Assembly (NCBI GenBank): GCA_021741355.1
Contig: JAIOXZ010000023.1
Coordinates: forward strand, 1 to 57,488
Direction of reading: 5' to 3'
DNA length: 57,488 nucleotides
Source: Caulobacter sp.
GTDB lineage: Bacteria > Pseudomonadota > Alphaproteobacteria > Caulobacterales > Caulobacteraceae
The notes beneath the pieces were generated by a model. That model was given only the letters and a program-made list of their open reading frames with translations, searched no databases and had not been told where the DNA came from. The position numbers were made by a program, and so were the translations under genes. Positions 1 through 8,318 of this stretch are shown piece after piece. How positions within the stretch are numbered: position 1 is the first letter of the stretch; every line of letters begins with the position of its first letter.

Positions 1-74
1 TCACCGGCCTTCCAGCGATCCCAGATCTCAGCCCGCTGGGCCGCCGAATAGTAAATCCGCCGCCGCTGCTTCAT
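1..74 (-). CDS. IS30-family transposase, N-terminal fragment (runs off window)
   Basis: Read leftward from an ATG at 74-72, the frame gives 24 residues beginning MKQRRRIYYSAAQRAEIWDR and continuing WKAG before the window edge. This basic start followed by an 'AQRAEIWDRWKAG' helix is typical of the N-terminal helix-turn-helix of IS30-family transposases, which bind the element's ends and carry a DDE catalytic domain further on (not visible here). The fragment is too short to judge whether the gene is intact. The sequence just upstream (110-138) recurs at 34748 and fits the terminal inverted repeat of the element. Identification rests on recalled similarity of a short N-terminus, so it is probable rather than certain. 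Confidence 0.7.
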   Translation of the reverse strand, partial: MKQRRRIYYSAAQRAEIWDRWKAG

Positions 75-109
75 CGCCCACGCTCCATCTCCGAAGAAAA
101 GTTAGCGTG

Positions 110-138
110 TTGCGGTCACCGGTTGAGCCCACCACCCA
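110..138. repeat. Probable IS30 terminal repeat
   Basis: A 29-base sequence starting TTGCGGTCACCGGTTGAGCC and ending CCACCACCCA lies 35 bases upstream of the transposase start. The same 29 bases occur at 34748-34776 in the same orientation, without a transposase. Position next to the transposase start and the perfect second copy suggest it is the element's outer end. The far end lies outside the window, so the inverted match cannot be checked. Confidence 0.55.
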
Positions 139-164
139 TAGTGGACCTCCCCCCCCTTTTTTTT

Positions 165-425
165 CGCTCATCCTCGCGGAAGCGAGGACCCAGGTTTACG
201 GCCGGTGCAAGCACGGTTGGGGATGTCTGGCGCTCAGCAAATCTCCTGATAGCGGTTCCGCCCCTCCGGGATTGGCCTTCTCGATCAGCACGATCTTCCA
301 AGCCCGACGCCAGGCCTTCATCTGTCGCTCGCGGCGGAAGGCGTCGTCGCGGAGCCAAACATCCCTTGAAGTGAGTGCGGCGGCCGTAAACCTGGGTCCT
401 CGCTTCCGCGAGGATGAGCGGGGTT
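165..425. repeat. Composite repeat: two inverted palindromic units around a nuclease relic
   Basis: A unit containing TCCTCGCGGAAGCGAGGA, itself a short hairpin, followed by CCCAGGTTTACGGCCG occurs forward at about 168-202 and inverted at about 385-420. The two copies face each other and bracket the GIY-YIG fragment at 196-354. A third copy lies at 57316-57351. The arrangement resembles a small non-autonomous mobile cassette or a nested set of repeat insertions. Confidence 0.6.
196..354 (-). pseudogene. Relic of a GIY-YIG nuclease-family gene (C-terminal part)
   Basis: The minus-strand frame from 354 to a TAA at 196 reads LRDDAFRRERQMKAWRRAWK followed by IVLIEKANPG. This matches the usual tail of small GIY-YIG endonuclease-like proteins (RE-Q-MK-WRR-WKI-LIE--NP-W). 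The expected N-terminal GIY and YIG strands and catalytic Arg/Glu are absent. After NPG the frame continues into unrelated sequence, where a W-R-D-L ending would be expected. It is therefore a decayed fragment carried inside a dispersed repeat, not a working gene. Confidence 0.6.
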
Positions 426-466
426 TTAGGGGCGTTGTGCTTCTAGCAAGGGTCCGCCCACCACCC
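248..466. repeat. 219-bp dispersed repeat, inverted partner of 57270-57488
   Basis: These 219 bases, reverse-complemented, align without gaps to the last 219 bases of the window. I see three differences by eye: the C/T that creates a stop in the right copy, one in the following codon line, and one near the GATGT(T/C)TGG motif. Similarity ends abruptly at 466/57270, just outside a GGGTGGTGGGC sequence. The right-hand copy is cut by the window end, so the true unit may be longer. Confidence 0.85.
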
Positions 467-775
467 TTTTCCGACCTTCAGCCAATCCGCTTCCGAGCTC
501 TGGCACACCCCGCCCTTCTGCCTTGGCGGAGCATTGCGCGGGCGGGCGACTTGCTCAAGGATCGGCTGCGCCGGCCGCGCAGCGGCGGCCCGAAGGGCCG
601 TCCTTGACCAAGGCGTCCGCTCGCGCTCCCATTCCATCAAGACTTTGGGGCGAGTGTCATCAGACCCTACTCTCTTCCGCTCATCCTGCCGAAACTTGAA
701 CCCTCCCGCCCTTCAAGCGCTGACGTAGCGGCCCACCCCGGTTAAGACAGGGGGCCGCCCGCCGAAGGAGCCGTC
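467..775. other. Intergenic region upstream of zwf
   Basis: No convincing gene is present. It contains one inverted relative of the TTGGTCAAGG...CCTTGAGCAA repeat (550-613). The last 20 bases before the zwf ATG carry GAAGGAG (about 764-770), a good ribosome-binding site. The zwf promoter should lie between about 620 and 750, but I cannot point to clear -35/-10 boxes. Confidence 0.5.
550..613 (-). repeat. Diverged copy of the TTGGTCAAGG palindromic repeat
   Basis: Reverse-complemented, this segment runs CTTGGTCAAGGACGGCCC through CGGGCC to CCTTGAGCAAG. This is the same layout as the core of the structured repeats at 17466-17592 and 18527-18653, though it lacks their ATCTCATG/CATGAGAT outer ends. 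It forms a long imperfect hairpin. Confidence 0.6.
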
Positions 776-2230
776 ATGCCCGCATCCGCCCCCGTACTCG
801 TCCTTCTCGGCGGCGCGGGCGATCTGGCGATGCGGATGCTGCTGCCGTCGCTCTATCACCTGGAGCTGGACGGGCTGCTGCCGGAGGGGCTGCGGATCAT
901 CGCCGTGGGCCGCGCCGCCGGGGACGCCGACAGCTACCGCGCCGAAGTGCGCGCCGATCTGGTCGCGCGCGACATTCTCGAAGACGACAGCTGGGCCCGG
1001 ATGGCGGCCCGGCTCGACTACTGCTCCGCCGACGCCGGCAAGTCCGAGGGCGCGGCGCTGCTGGCCGAGCGGATCGGCGCGCATGGCGACCTGGTGTTCT
1101 TCTACGCCCTGTCGCCCAGCCTGTTCGCGCCGGTGACCGAGGCGCTGCAGTGCGCCGGCCTGACCGGCGAGCGCACGCGGCTGGTGCTGGAAAAACCGAT
1201 CGGCCGGGACCTGGAAAGCTCGCGCCGGATCAACGCCGCCATCGCCGCCGCCGTGCCCGAGAACCGGGTGTTCCGCATCGACCACTATCTGGGCAAGGAG
1301 ACGGTCCAGAACCTCATCGCCCTGCGCTTCGCCAACACCCTGTTCGAGCCGCTGTGGACCAGCCGCAGCATCGACCATGTACAGATCACCGTGGCTGAGA
1401 CCCACGGGGTCGGCGACCGCTGGCCCTACTACGACGACTACGGCGCGATCCGCGACATGCTGCAGAACCACATGCTGCAGCTGCTCTGCCTGGTGGCCAT
1501 GGAGCCGCCATCGGATCTCGAGCCCGACGCCGTGCGCAACGAGAAGGTCAAGGTGCTGCGGTCGCTGCGCCCGTTCACCCGCGCCTCGGCGGCCAGCGAC
1601 AGCGTACGCGGCCAGTACGGCGACGGCGTCGTCGATGGTCAGTCGGTGAAGAGCTATGAGAGCGAGGTCGGCCGGCCGTCCTCGACCGAGACCTTCGTCG
1701 CCCTGACCGCCTGGATCGACAACTGGCGATGGGCCGGGGTGCCGTTCTTCCTCCGCACAGGCAAGCGGATGGCCGAACGCTGCACCCAGATCGTCATCCA
1801 GCTCAAGCCGGTGCCCCACTCGATTTTCGGCGGAGCCGGCGCGGACGACCTGGTGGCCAACCGGCTGGTGATCGAGTTGCAGCCGGCCGAGGACATCTCC
1901 CTGACCATCATGAACAAGCGGCCGGGCCTGACCCAGGACGCCATGCGGCTGCAGCCGCTGCCGCTGTCGCTGAGTCTCGCCCGGGCGCTGGGCGAGGAGG
2001 GCGGCCGTCGGCGGATCGCCTACGAGCGGCTGCTGCTGGACGCGATGCGCGGCGACCAGACCCTGTTCGTGCGCAATGACGAGGTCGAGGCGGCCTGGCG
2101 GTTCGTCGATGGCGTCGCCGACTCCTGGGCCGAGGCCGGGATGACGCCCAAGCCCTATCCTGCCGGGTCCTGGGGCCCCGGCGGGGCCTTCGCCCTGATC
2201 GAGCGTTCGGGCCGGTCGTGGAATGAATAG
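776..2230 (+). CDS. zwf: Glucose-6-phosphate 1-dehydrogenase
   Basis: This 484-residue protein oxidises glucose-6-phosphate to 6-phosphogluconolactone with NAD(P)+, the first step of the Entner-Doudoroff and oxidative pentose-phosphate routes, in the cytosol. The N-terminal dinucleotide fold shows LLGGAGDLAMRMLLP at residues 10-24 (usual form G-A-S/T-GDLA). The conserved EKPIGRDL is at 139-146, and the substrate-binding/catalytic signature RIDHYLGKET is at 167-176. Length is normal for the family. A GAAGGAG site about 6 bases upstream supports the ATG at 776. The stop overlaps the pgl start by 8 bases, so zwf, pgl and edd form one operon. The first glycine-rich loop has Gly-Gly-Ala instead of Gly-Ala-Ser, which could shift cofactor preference; that is an inference. 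Confidence 0.97.
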   Translation: MPASAPVLVLLGGAGDLAMRMLLPSLYHLELDGLLPEGLRIIAVGRAAGDADSYRAEVRADLVARDILEDDSWARMAARLDYCSADAGKSEGAALLAERIGAHGDLVFFYALSPSLFAPVTEALQCAGLTGERTRLVLEKPIGRDLESSRRINAAIAAAVPENRVFRIDHYLGKETVQNLIALRFANTLFEPLWTSRSIDHVQITVAETHGVGDRWPYYDDYGAIRDMLQNHMLQLLCLVAMEPPSDLEPDAVRNEKVKVLRSLRPFTRASAASDSVRGQYGDGVVDGQSVKSYESEVGRPSSTETFVALTAWIDNWRWAGVPFFLRTGKRMAERCTQIVIQLKPVPHSIFGGAGADDLVANRLVIELQPAEDISLTIMNKRPGLTQDAMRLQPLPLSLSLARALGEEGGRRRIAYERLLLDAMRGDQTLFVRNDEVEAAWRFVDGVADSWAEAGMTPKPYPAGSWGPGGAFALIERSGRSWNE

Positions 2231-2912
2231 CCGCCCGGAGATCGAGGCCTGGGAGACCGCTGACGAGGCGGCTATGGCGGCGGCCGAGGCGATCGCCGAC
2301 TGGCTGGCGGCCGGCCTGGCCGAGAATGACCGCGCCAGTTTCATCGGCACCGGCGGCTCATCGCCCGGACCGGTCTACGATCTGCTCGCGACCCTGCCGC
2401 TGCCATGGGCGCAGATCAGCGTCACCCTGTCGGACGAGCGATGGGTTCCACCGACCTCGCCGGACTCCAACGAACGCCAACTGCGCGAGCGGCTGCTGAC
2501 GGGGGAGGCGGCGGCGGCCCGGTTCATCCCGCTCTGGTCGGACGCCCCCACGGCGGACGACGCCGCCGAGGCCGCGGAGATGGCGCTGGAGGACCTGTTC
2601 CCGGCCGACGTGATCCTGCTGGGCATGGGCGAGGACGGTCACATCGCGTCGCTGTTTCCCGGCAGTCCGGCGCTGGAGGAGGGCCTTGATCCCTTCGGCG
2701 GCAGTCTGGTCATCGCGGTCCCGGCCGGCGAGCCCGCCCCGGCGACCGAGCGGATCAGCCTGACCCTCTATGCGCTCAAGCAGTCGTTCCTGACCGTCGT
2801 GCTGATCCGCGGCGAGGCCAAGCGGCGGATCATCGAGGATCGCGACGACCTGCCGATCCACGCGTTGTTCAGGGTGTCGGACATGCCGGTCCGCGTAATC
2901 TGGTCGCCCTGA
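2223..2912 (+). CDS. pgl: 6-phosphogluconolactonase
   Basis: This 229-residue protein hydrolyses 6-phosphogluconolactone to 6-phosphogluconate. Family hallmarks are visible: FIGTGGSSPGPVYDLLA near residue 40 (phosphate-binding loop, usually SGG--P---Y), VTLSDERWVP near residue 68, DSNERQLRERL near 80, and LLGMGEDGHIASLFPG near 134-150. This is the DevB/SOL type of the NagB superfamily, at full length. Its ATG lies inside the 3' end of zwf (8-base overlap), and edd follows within 3 bases, so translational coupling is likely. Confidence 0.95.
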   Translation: MNSRPEIEAWETADEAAMAAAEAIADWLAAGLAENDRASFIGTGGSSPGPVYDLLATLPLPWAQISVTLSDERWVPPTSPDSNERQLRERLLTGEAAAARFIPLWSDAPTADDAAEAAEMALEDLFPADVILLGMGEDGHIASLFPGSPALEEGLDPFGGSLVIAVPAGEPAPATERISLTLYALKQSFLTVVLIRGEAKRRIIEDRDDLPIHALFRVSDMPVRVIWSP

Positions 2913-2915
2913 TTG

Positions 2916-4721
2916 ATGGACAAGCCCATGCACCCCGTTGTTCTGGAGGTCACCGCCCGCATCGCCGAGCGCAGCCGCCCTGCGCGCACCGCCTATCTGG
3001 CCCGCATTGCGGCGGCCCGGGACGACGAGCCCGGCCGCGCCAAGTTGAGCTGCGCCAACTGGGCCCACGCGTTCGCCGCCTCCGAGCCCGGCGACCGGCT
3101 CAAGGCGCTCGACCCGAAGGCGCCGAACCTCGGCATTGTCTCGGCCTACAACGACATGCTCAGCGCCCACCAGCCGCTGGAGCGCTATCCGGCCCTGATC
3201 AAGGCCGCCGCCCGCGAGGTCGGGGCGACCGCGCAGTTCGCCGGCGGCGTTCCCGCCATGTGTGATGGCGTCACCCAGGGGCGGCCCGGCATGGAGCTCA
3301 GCCTGTTCAGCCGTGACGTGATCGCCATGGCGGCGGGCATCGCGCTCAGCCACGACGCCTTCGACGGCGCCCTGTTCCTCGGCGTGTGCGACAAGATCGT
3401 GCCGGGCCTGACCATCGCGGCGCTGAGCTTCGGACACCTGCCGGCGATCTTCGTGCCCGCCGGACCGATGCCATCGGGGCTGCCCAATTCCGAGAAGGCC
3501 CTCGTCCGCGCGCTGTTCGCCGAGGGCAAGGCCAGCCGGGCTGAACTGCTGGCGGCCGAGCAGGCCGCCTATCACGGCCCGGGCACCTGCACCTTCTATG
3601 GCACCGCCAACTCCAACCAGATGCTGATGGAGATGATGGGCCTGCACCTGCCGGGTTCGGCCTTCATCCATCCCGGCACGGACCTGCGCGACGCGCTGGT
3701 CGGGGCGGCCGCGAAGCGCTGCGCCGCCATCGGTCCGCGCTCGGACGCCTGGACGCCGTCGGGGCATGTCGTGGACGAGAAGGCGGTGGTCAACGGCCTG
3801 GTCGGGCTGATGGCGACCGGCGGGTCGACCAACCATGTGCTGCACCTCGTCGCCATGGCCCGGTCCGCCGGCATCCTGCTGCGGCTGGAGGATTTCGATG
3901 CGCTGTCCGCCGTCACGCCCCTGCTGGCGCGGGTCTATCCGAACGGCGCCGCTGACGTGAACCAGTTCCACGCCGCGGGCGGCATGGCTTTTGTCGTACG
4001 GGAGCTTCTCGGGGCGGGGCTCGTCCATGATGACGTGCTGACGGTCGTCGGGCCGGGATTGCGCCGCTATCTCCAGGAGCCGCATCTGGAAGACGGGACG
4101 CTGGTCTGGCGCGATGGCGCGGTGGACAGCCTCGACACCGCCATCCTGCGACCGGTCGACGACCCGTTCGAACGGGAAGGCGGCATCCGCCAGCTGACCG
4201 GCGGCCTCGGCCGGGCGGTGATCAAGGTGTCAGCCGTGAGGTCCGAGCATCGCACGGTCCGCGCGCCCGCGGTGGTCTTCGAGACCCAGGCGGCTTTCCA
4301 GGAGGCCTTCAAGCGCGGCGAGCTCGACCGGGATTTCGTCGCCGTCGTCAGGTTCCAGGGGCCGCGCGCCAACGGCATGCCCGAACTGCACAGCCTGACG
4401 CCGATCCTCACGGTGCTGCAGGATCGCGGTCATCAGGTCGCGCTGGTCACGGACGGCCGCATGTCCGGCGCCTCCGGCAAGGTGCCCGCGGCCATCCACG
4501 TAACGCCGGAGGCCGCGGCCGGAGGGCCGCTGGCGCAGGTCCGCGACGGCGACATGATCCACCTCGACGCCGCAGCGGGCGTCCTGGCGATCGAGGCTGA
4601 CCTGCATGGCCGCCCGCTTGCGCCGCCGCCGGCTGGCGGGGAGGGCTATGGCCGGGAACTGTTCAGCGTCTTCCGCCAGGCCGTCGGGGCGGCGGATGAG
4701 GGGGCCTCGTCCCTCTGGTAG
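2916..4721 (+). CDS. edd: Phosphogluconate dehydratase
   Basis: This iron-sulfur enzyme of 601 residues dehydrates 6-phosphogluconate to 2-keto-3-deoxy-6-phosphogluconate, the defining Entner-Doudoroff step. The N-terminus carries [78 protein letters not shown] and [17 protein letters not shown] follow in order, with the cysteines expected of the cluster, and GRMSGASGK is near the C-terminus. The frame is open from a TTG at 2913, but the ATG at 2916 is the better start; MHPVV at 2928 is an alternative. It is the last gene of the operon: the glk or eda often found next is absent, and a 580-base gap follows. Confidence 0.96.
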   Translation: MDKPMHPVVLEVTARIAERSRPARTAYLARIAAARDDEPGRAKLSCANWAHAFAASEPGDRLKALDPKAPNLGIVSAYNDMLSAHQPLERYPALIKAAAREVGATAQFAGGVPAMCDGVTQGRPGMELSLFSRDVIAMAAGIALSHDAFDGALFLGVCDKIVPGLTIAALSFGHLPAIFVPAGPMPSGLPNSEKALVRALFAEGKASRAELLAAEQAAYHGPGTCTFYGTANSNQMLMEMMGLHLPGSAFIHPGTDLRDALVGAAAKRCAAIGPRSDAWTPSGHVVDEKAVVNGLVGLMATGGSTNHVLHLVAMARSAGILLRLEDFDALSAVTPLLARVYPNGAADVNQFHAAGGMAFVVRELLGAGLVHDDVLTVVGPGLRRYLQEPHLEDGTLVWRDGAVDSLDTAILRPVDDPFEREGGIRQLTGGLGRAVIKVSAVRSEHRTVRAPAVVFETQAAFQEAFKRGELDRDFVAVVRFQGPRANGMPELHSLTPILTVLQDRGHQVALVTDGRMSGASGKVPAAIHVTPEAAAGGPLAQVRDGDMIHLDAAAGVLAIEADLHGRPLAPPPAGGEGYGRELFSVFRQAVGAADEGASSLW

Positions 4722-5303
4722 CTGATCGTCGCGGTTCGCCTGCGACGAACGGTCACGGCCCGCGCGCTCCGCGCCGGATCGCAAGAGGCGGCAACCGACG
4801 TGTCCCCCGAGAGTCGGGGACGTCGGCGAGAATCGCAATGACGGCGGGGCGATCGCCCTGTCGACGAGTGCATCGGCATCAGTCCGGGCGCCTCGCTCAA
4901 ACCCTTGAGTTGCAAGGCTGCAATAGTTGGACGGTGTTACGCGACTCCGGTTGACGCACGGGCAGATCATACCGCATCATCGAAGAATAATGGCTGGCTG
5001 GACTTTGTGGGTCGCGTCCTGAACGTGAACCGGGGGGTCCTGCCGGCGGGGAGAGCCTTTGAGGGGGCTGGTTGACGCATCTGGCGTGCACCAAGAACGG
5101 GTCTGCAGACCGGGCGGTCAACGCCCGCTGGAGCGACTCACCCTCAACGACTCTGAACCTGGATCTTCCGGCCGCGTCGCGGTCGGACGAAGCGCATGTG
5201 TCTACGCCATCCTCAGGAGGTCCGTAGCGCTGGCGATAACGCCGTAACCGTCATTTGAATTCAACAAAGACGGGACGGCATGGGAGATAACAGGGAGGGT
5301 TTG
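4722..5303. other. Intergenic region between edd and the TonB receptor
   Basis: About 580 bases without a convincing gene. Near the left it holds a bulged hairpin (CGACG-tg-TCCCC...GGGGA-CGTCG, 4796-4825), probably the end of the edd transcript, although no T-run follows. The right part should hold the receptor's promoter and a long leader. I see no recognised riboswitch or clear operator. Confidence 0.5.
4796..4825 (+). terminator. Hairpin after edd, possible transcript end
   Basis: Two five-base stems, CGACG/CGTCG and TCCCC/GGGGA, are separated by a two-base bulge around an eight-base loop, 75 bases after the edd stop. There is no U-tract, so it may act as an RNA 3' stabiliser rather than an intrinsic terminator. 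Confidence 0.35.
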
Positions 5304-8231
5304 ATGCGAAAAATCAGTTATATGGCCGGGGGTTCCGCCCTCGCCATCGTCCTGTCGTTGGGAGCGGCCACGTCCGCCTTTGCGCAGGAACCTACGGAAG
5401 TTGAAGCCGTCGTCATTACGGGCTCGCTGATTGCGGGCACGCCGGAAGACGCCGCGCTGCCCGTCGACGTGATCTCGGCCGAAGACCTTGCCCGTCAGGG
5501 CTCTCCGACGACGGTCGAACTGCTGAAGTCCTTGTCGGTGTCCAGCGGCATTCTCGGCGACACCAACCAGTTTGACCCGCGCGCCCAAGGCTCGGAAGGG
5601 TCCGGCTCGGTGAACCTGCGGGGTCTGGGCGCCCAGCGCACCCTGGTGCTGCTGAACGGCAGGCGTTTGGCGATCAACCCGTTCGGACAGGCCGGCGCGG
5701 GCATCGTCGACACCAACATGATCCCCAGCGCGGCCATTGGCCGTGTCGAGGTCCTCAAGGACGGCGCCGCGGCGACCTATGGCTCCGACGCCATCGGCGG
5801 CGTGGTCAACTTCATCACCAAGCGGAACTTCGAGGGTTTCGAAATCGGCGGCAGCTATCGTTCGATCGAGGGCTCTGACGGCGACTACACCGGCAATGCC
5901 GCCTGGGGCTGGGTTGGCGACAGCGCCAACGTCCTGTTGACCTTCGGCATGCAACACCGGTCAAAATTGCCGGTCCCCGAACGCTCCTGGGCCAACACGT
6001 CCTTCGCGGACAACCCCCAAGGCGGCTGGTCCGGGGGGAGTTCGGAAGCCCCGTTCATCACCCTGGCGGCTCCCAATATCCCCAACGCCGGGTTCCAGCT
6101 CGACACGGGCTGCGCCGCGTTGGGCGGCCTTGTCGTGGGCGGCGCTCTGCCAGCCTGCAACTTCCACTACACGCCGTTCGACAACCTCGTCGAAATCGAG
6201 GACCGGTTCCAGTTCTACGGCGAACTCAACGCTGACATCAGCGACACGACCAAGTTCCACCTGGAAATGCTCTACGCGGAAACCCAGGTGCCCGAATGGA
6301 ACACGTCGCCGTCCTATCTGGCGCTCCAGACTCCGACGGCCCTGACCAGTCCGTCGGTCGCCGCCGGCCTGACCGCCGCGGTGCTGCGAGGCTTCTATGT
6401 GCCGGTCACCAACCCCGGCTTCTCAGTCGGCTTCCCCGGCACGCTTCCGGCGGGAACCACGGCCGTGCATATTCCGGGCGTCCGCTACAGGCCGTTCGGT
6501 CACGGGGGTAACCCCGCCTTCGGCTTCGGCCCCTCCGAGGGCGAACGCGAATATAGCGCCTTCCGCATTTCGGGCGGCCTGAAGGGTGAGTTCGACAATG
6601 GCATCACCTGGGATTTCGCCCTGACCTATGGCGGCGAAACCGGCTATCGCAGCGGCTACGACACTGTCGTTTCCCGCTTCCAACTGGCGCTGCGCGGTTT
6701 CGGCAGCCTGGAGGGCAGCGCCGACCAGTGCACGGCTGCCGACACGGCGAACTGGACCGCCAACGCAGGCAATGCGGCGCTGGGGTGCAACTACTTCAAC
6801 CCGTTCTCGAACTCCGTTCCGGGAAATTCCCTGACTGGTGTCGCCAATCCCGGCTACCAGGCCGCCACCGCCAACGATCCTGACCTCGTGCGGTGGTTCT
6901 TCCAGAAGATCTGGACCGAGCAGAAGACTACGCTAGTCGTGGCGGACGCGGTGTTCACGGGCAAGACCGGGATCACCCTGGCTGGTGGCGATGTGGCCTG
7001 GGCGCTGGGTGCACAGTTCCGGCGCGACACTTTTGCGTCGAACTACAGCAACTTGAGCAACGGCGACGTCAATCCGTGCATCGATACACCGATTAACGGG
7101 GATACGGGTTGCGCGGTTCGCAACGGGCCGCTGATGTTCCTGGGGGCCGGATTCGAATCCGACCTCTCGGGCGATTCCTACGCGATGTTCGGCGAACTGG
7201 CCGTTCCGGTAGCTGATTCGTTCCAGATCCAGCTCGCTGCCCGTTACGAGGACTACGGCGGCGCGGTCGGCTCGACGTTTGACCCGAAGATCTCGGCGCG
7301 TTGGCAGATGACCGACTGGCTGGCCCTGCGCGGTTCGGCCGGCTCCACATTCCGCGCGCCGCCTATCACCTCTCTGGCGGGGGGCAGCGTCACGGCGCTG
7401 AGCTTCATCGCCGGTTCGTTCCGGGCCATCGACATCTTCGGAAATCCGAACCTTGAACCCGAAAGCGCCGACACCTTCAGCGCGGGCCTCATCCTTGATG
7501 TGGGCGGACTGAAGGCGACGATCGACTGGTGGAGCTTCGACTTCGCCAACCCGATCATCTCCGAGCCGTCGGGGTCGATCGTGAACGCCATGTTCCCGGG
7601 GGGGTCGACGGCGAACTGCGGGGTGGCCGCCTACGCCGCTCTGCAATCGCGCTTCTCGTTCCAGGGGGCGTGCAGCACGGCGACGATCTCACGGGTTCGG
7701 ACCCAGGTCGTCAACGGCCCGGCCGTCCAGACGTCCGGCTACGACTTCCTGATCGACTATGATTTCGGGGAAGTCTTCGGCGGCGATCTGCGGGTCGGCT
7801 CGTCGGTCACCTACACCAAGGAATACAGTGTCGCGGCCTTCACCGTCGAAGGCATCGCCGTCGAGGCGGCGTTCGATGCGGTCGGGCTGCTCAACTACCA
7901 GCTTGGCCCGACGTCGCTGCCGCAGTGGAAGGGGTCTGGTTTCGTCGAATACACCCGCGGATCTCAAAACGTTCGCTGGACCATCAACTACGTCGACGAG
8001 TATCTCGACCAGCGCGCGGCGATCACTGGCGCGGGCAAGACGATCGACAAGTTCATCACCCATGAAATCGACTACCGGGTGTTGTTGCCTTGGGACACCA
8101 CGGTCGTCGTCTCCGTCGACAACGTCTTCGACGAAGAGCCGCCGTTTGCTCGTCTGGACCTGAACTACGATCCGTTCACGGCCAGCGGCCTTGGTCGGAC
8201 CTGGAAGGTGAGCGCGACCAAGAAGTTCTAA
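5304..8231 (+). CDS. TonB-dependent outer-membrane receptor
   Basis: This predicted outer-membrane beta-barrel of 975 residues imports a large or scarce substrate using TonB-ExbBD energy. A signal peptide (MRKISYMAGGSALAIVLSLG to ATSAFA) precedes QEPTEVEAVVITGS, a typical mature start with a TonB-box-like VEAVVITGS. The plug domain follows, with PVDVISAEDLARQG, NLRGLGAQRTLVLLNGRRLA and RVEVLKDGAAATYGSDAIGG (residues about 60-160). The barrel ends in TWKVSATKKF with the terminal aromatic Phe. The ATG at 5304 is preferred over 5280 because AGGGAGGG sits 5-12 bases upstream and the signal peptide begins there. No substrate can be named. The size and Asn/Phe-rich loops resemble the many receptors of Caulobacterales. 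A strong terminator follows directly. Confidence 0.93.
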   Translation: MRKISYMAGGSALAIVLSLGAATSAFAQEPTEVEAVVITGSLIAGTPEDAALPVDVISAEDLARQGSPTTVELLKSLSVSSGILGDTNQFDPRAQGSEGSGSVNLRGLGAQRTLVLLNGRRLAINPFGQAGAGIVDTNMIPSAAIGRVEVLKDGAAATYGSDAIGGVVNFITKRNFEGFEIGGSYRSIEGSDGDYTGNAAWGWVGDSANVLLTFGMQHRSKLPVPERSWANTSFADNPQGGWSGGSSEAPFITLAAPNIPNAGFQLDTGCAALGGLVVGGALPACNFHYTPFDNLVEIEDRFQFYGELNADISDTTKFHLEMLYAETQVPEWNTSPSYLALQTPTALTSPSVAAGLTAAVLRGFYVPVTNPGFSVGFPGTLPAGTTAVHIPGVRYRPFGHGGNPAFGFGPSEGEREYSAFRISGGLKGEFDNGITWDFALTYGGETGYRSGYDTVVSRFQLALRGFGSLEGSADQCTAADTANWTANAGNAALGCNYFNPFSNSVPGNSLTGVANPGYQAATANDPDLVRWFFQKIWTEQKTTLVVADAVFTGKTGITLAGGDVAWALGAQFRRDTFASNYSNLSNGDVNPCIDTPINGDTGCAVRNGPLMFLGAGFESDLSGDSYAMFGELAVPVADSFQIQLAARYEDYGGAVGSTFDPKISARWQMTDWLALRGSAGSTFRAPPITSLAGGSVTALSFIAGSFRAIDIFGNPNLEPESADTFSAGLILDVGGLKATIDWWSFDFANPIISEPSGSIVNAMFPGGSTANCGVAAYAALQSRFSFQGACSTATISRVRTQVVNGPAVQTSGYDFLIDYDFGEVFGGDLRVGSSVTYTKEYSVAAFTVEGIAVEAAFDAVGLLNYQLGPTSLPQWKGSGFVEYTRGSQNVRWTINYVDEYLDQRAAITGAGKTIDKFITHEIDYRVLLPWDTTVVVSVDNVFDEEPPFARLDLNYDPFTASGLGRTWKVSATKKF

Positions 8232-8258
8232 TCCTTCCCGGTCACGGGACTAACCTTC

Positions 8259-8288
8259 AGGGGCGGCTTCGGCCGCCCCTTTCTTTTT
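8259..8288 (+). terminator. Rho-independent terminator of the TonB receptor
   Basis: A perfect nine-base stem AGGGGCGGC/GCCGCCCCT around a TTCG tetraloop (8259-8280) is followed by TTCTTTTT. It lies 28 bases after the receptor stop and between convergent genes. Confidence 0.93.
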
Positions 8289-8318
8289 GTCCGCAGGGTT
8301 TCTGACGAAAGTCCCGCG

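Noticed and set aside
713..2350. Long antisense frame over zwf (about 545 residues)
   Set aside because: It mirrors zwf codon structure in GC-rich DNA, has no known motif, and lacks a ribosome-binding site; a shadow frame.
2358..4085. Long antisense frame over edd (about 575 residues)
   Set aside because: The composition (Gln/His/Arg/Gly-rich) is typical of shadow frames opposite GC-rich genes; no domain.
4722..5303. Riboswitch in the leader of the TonB receptor
   Set aside because: No conserved B12-box or other known riboswitch core was seen in the leader.
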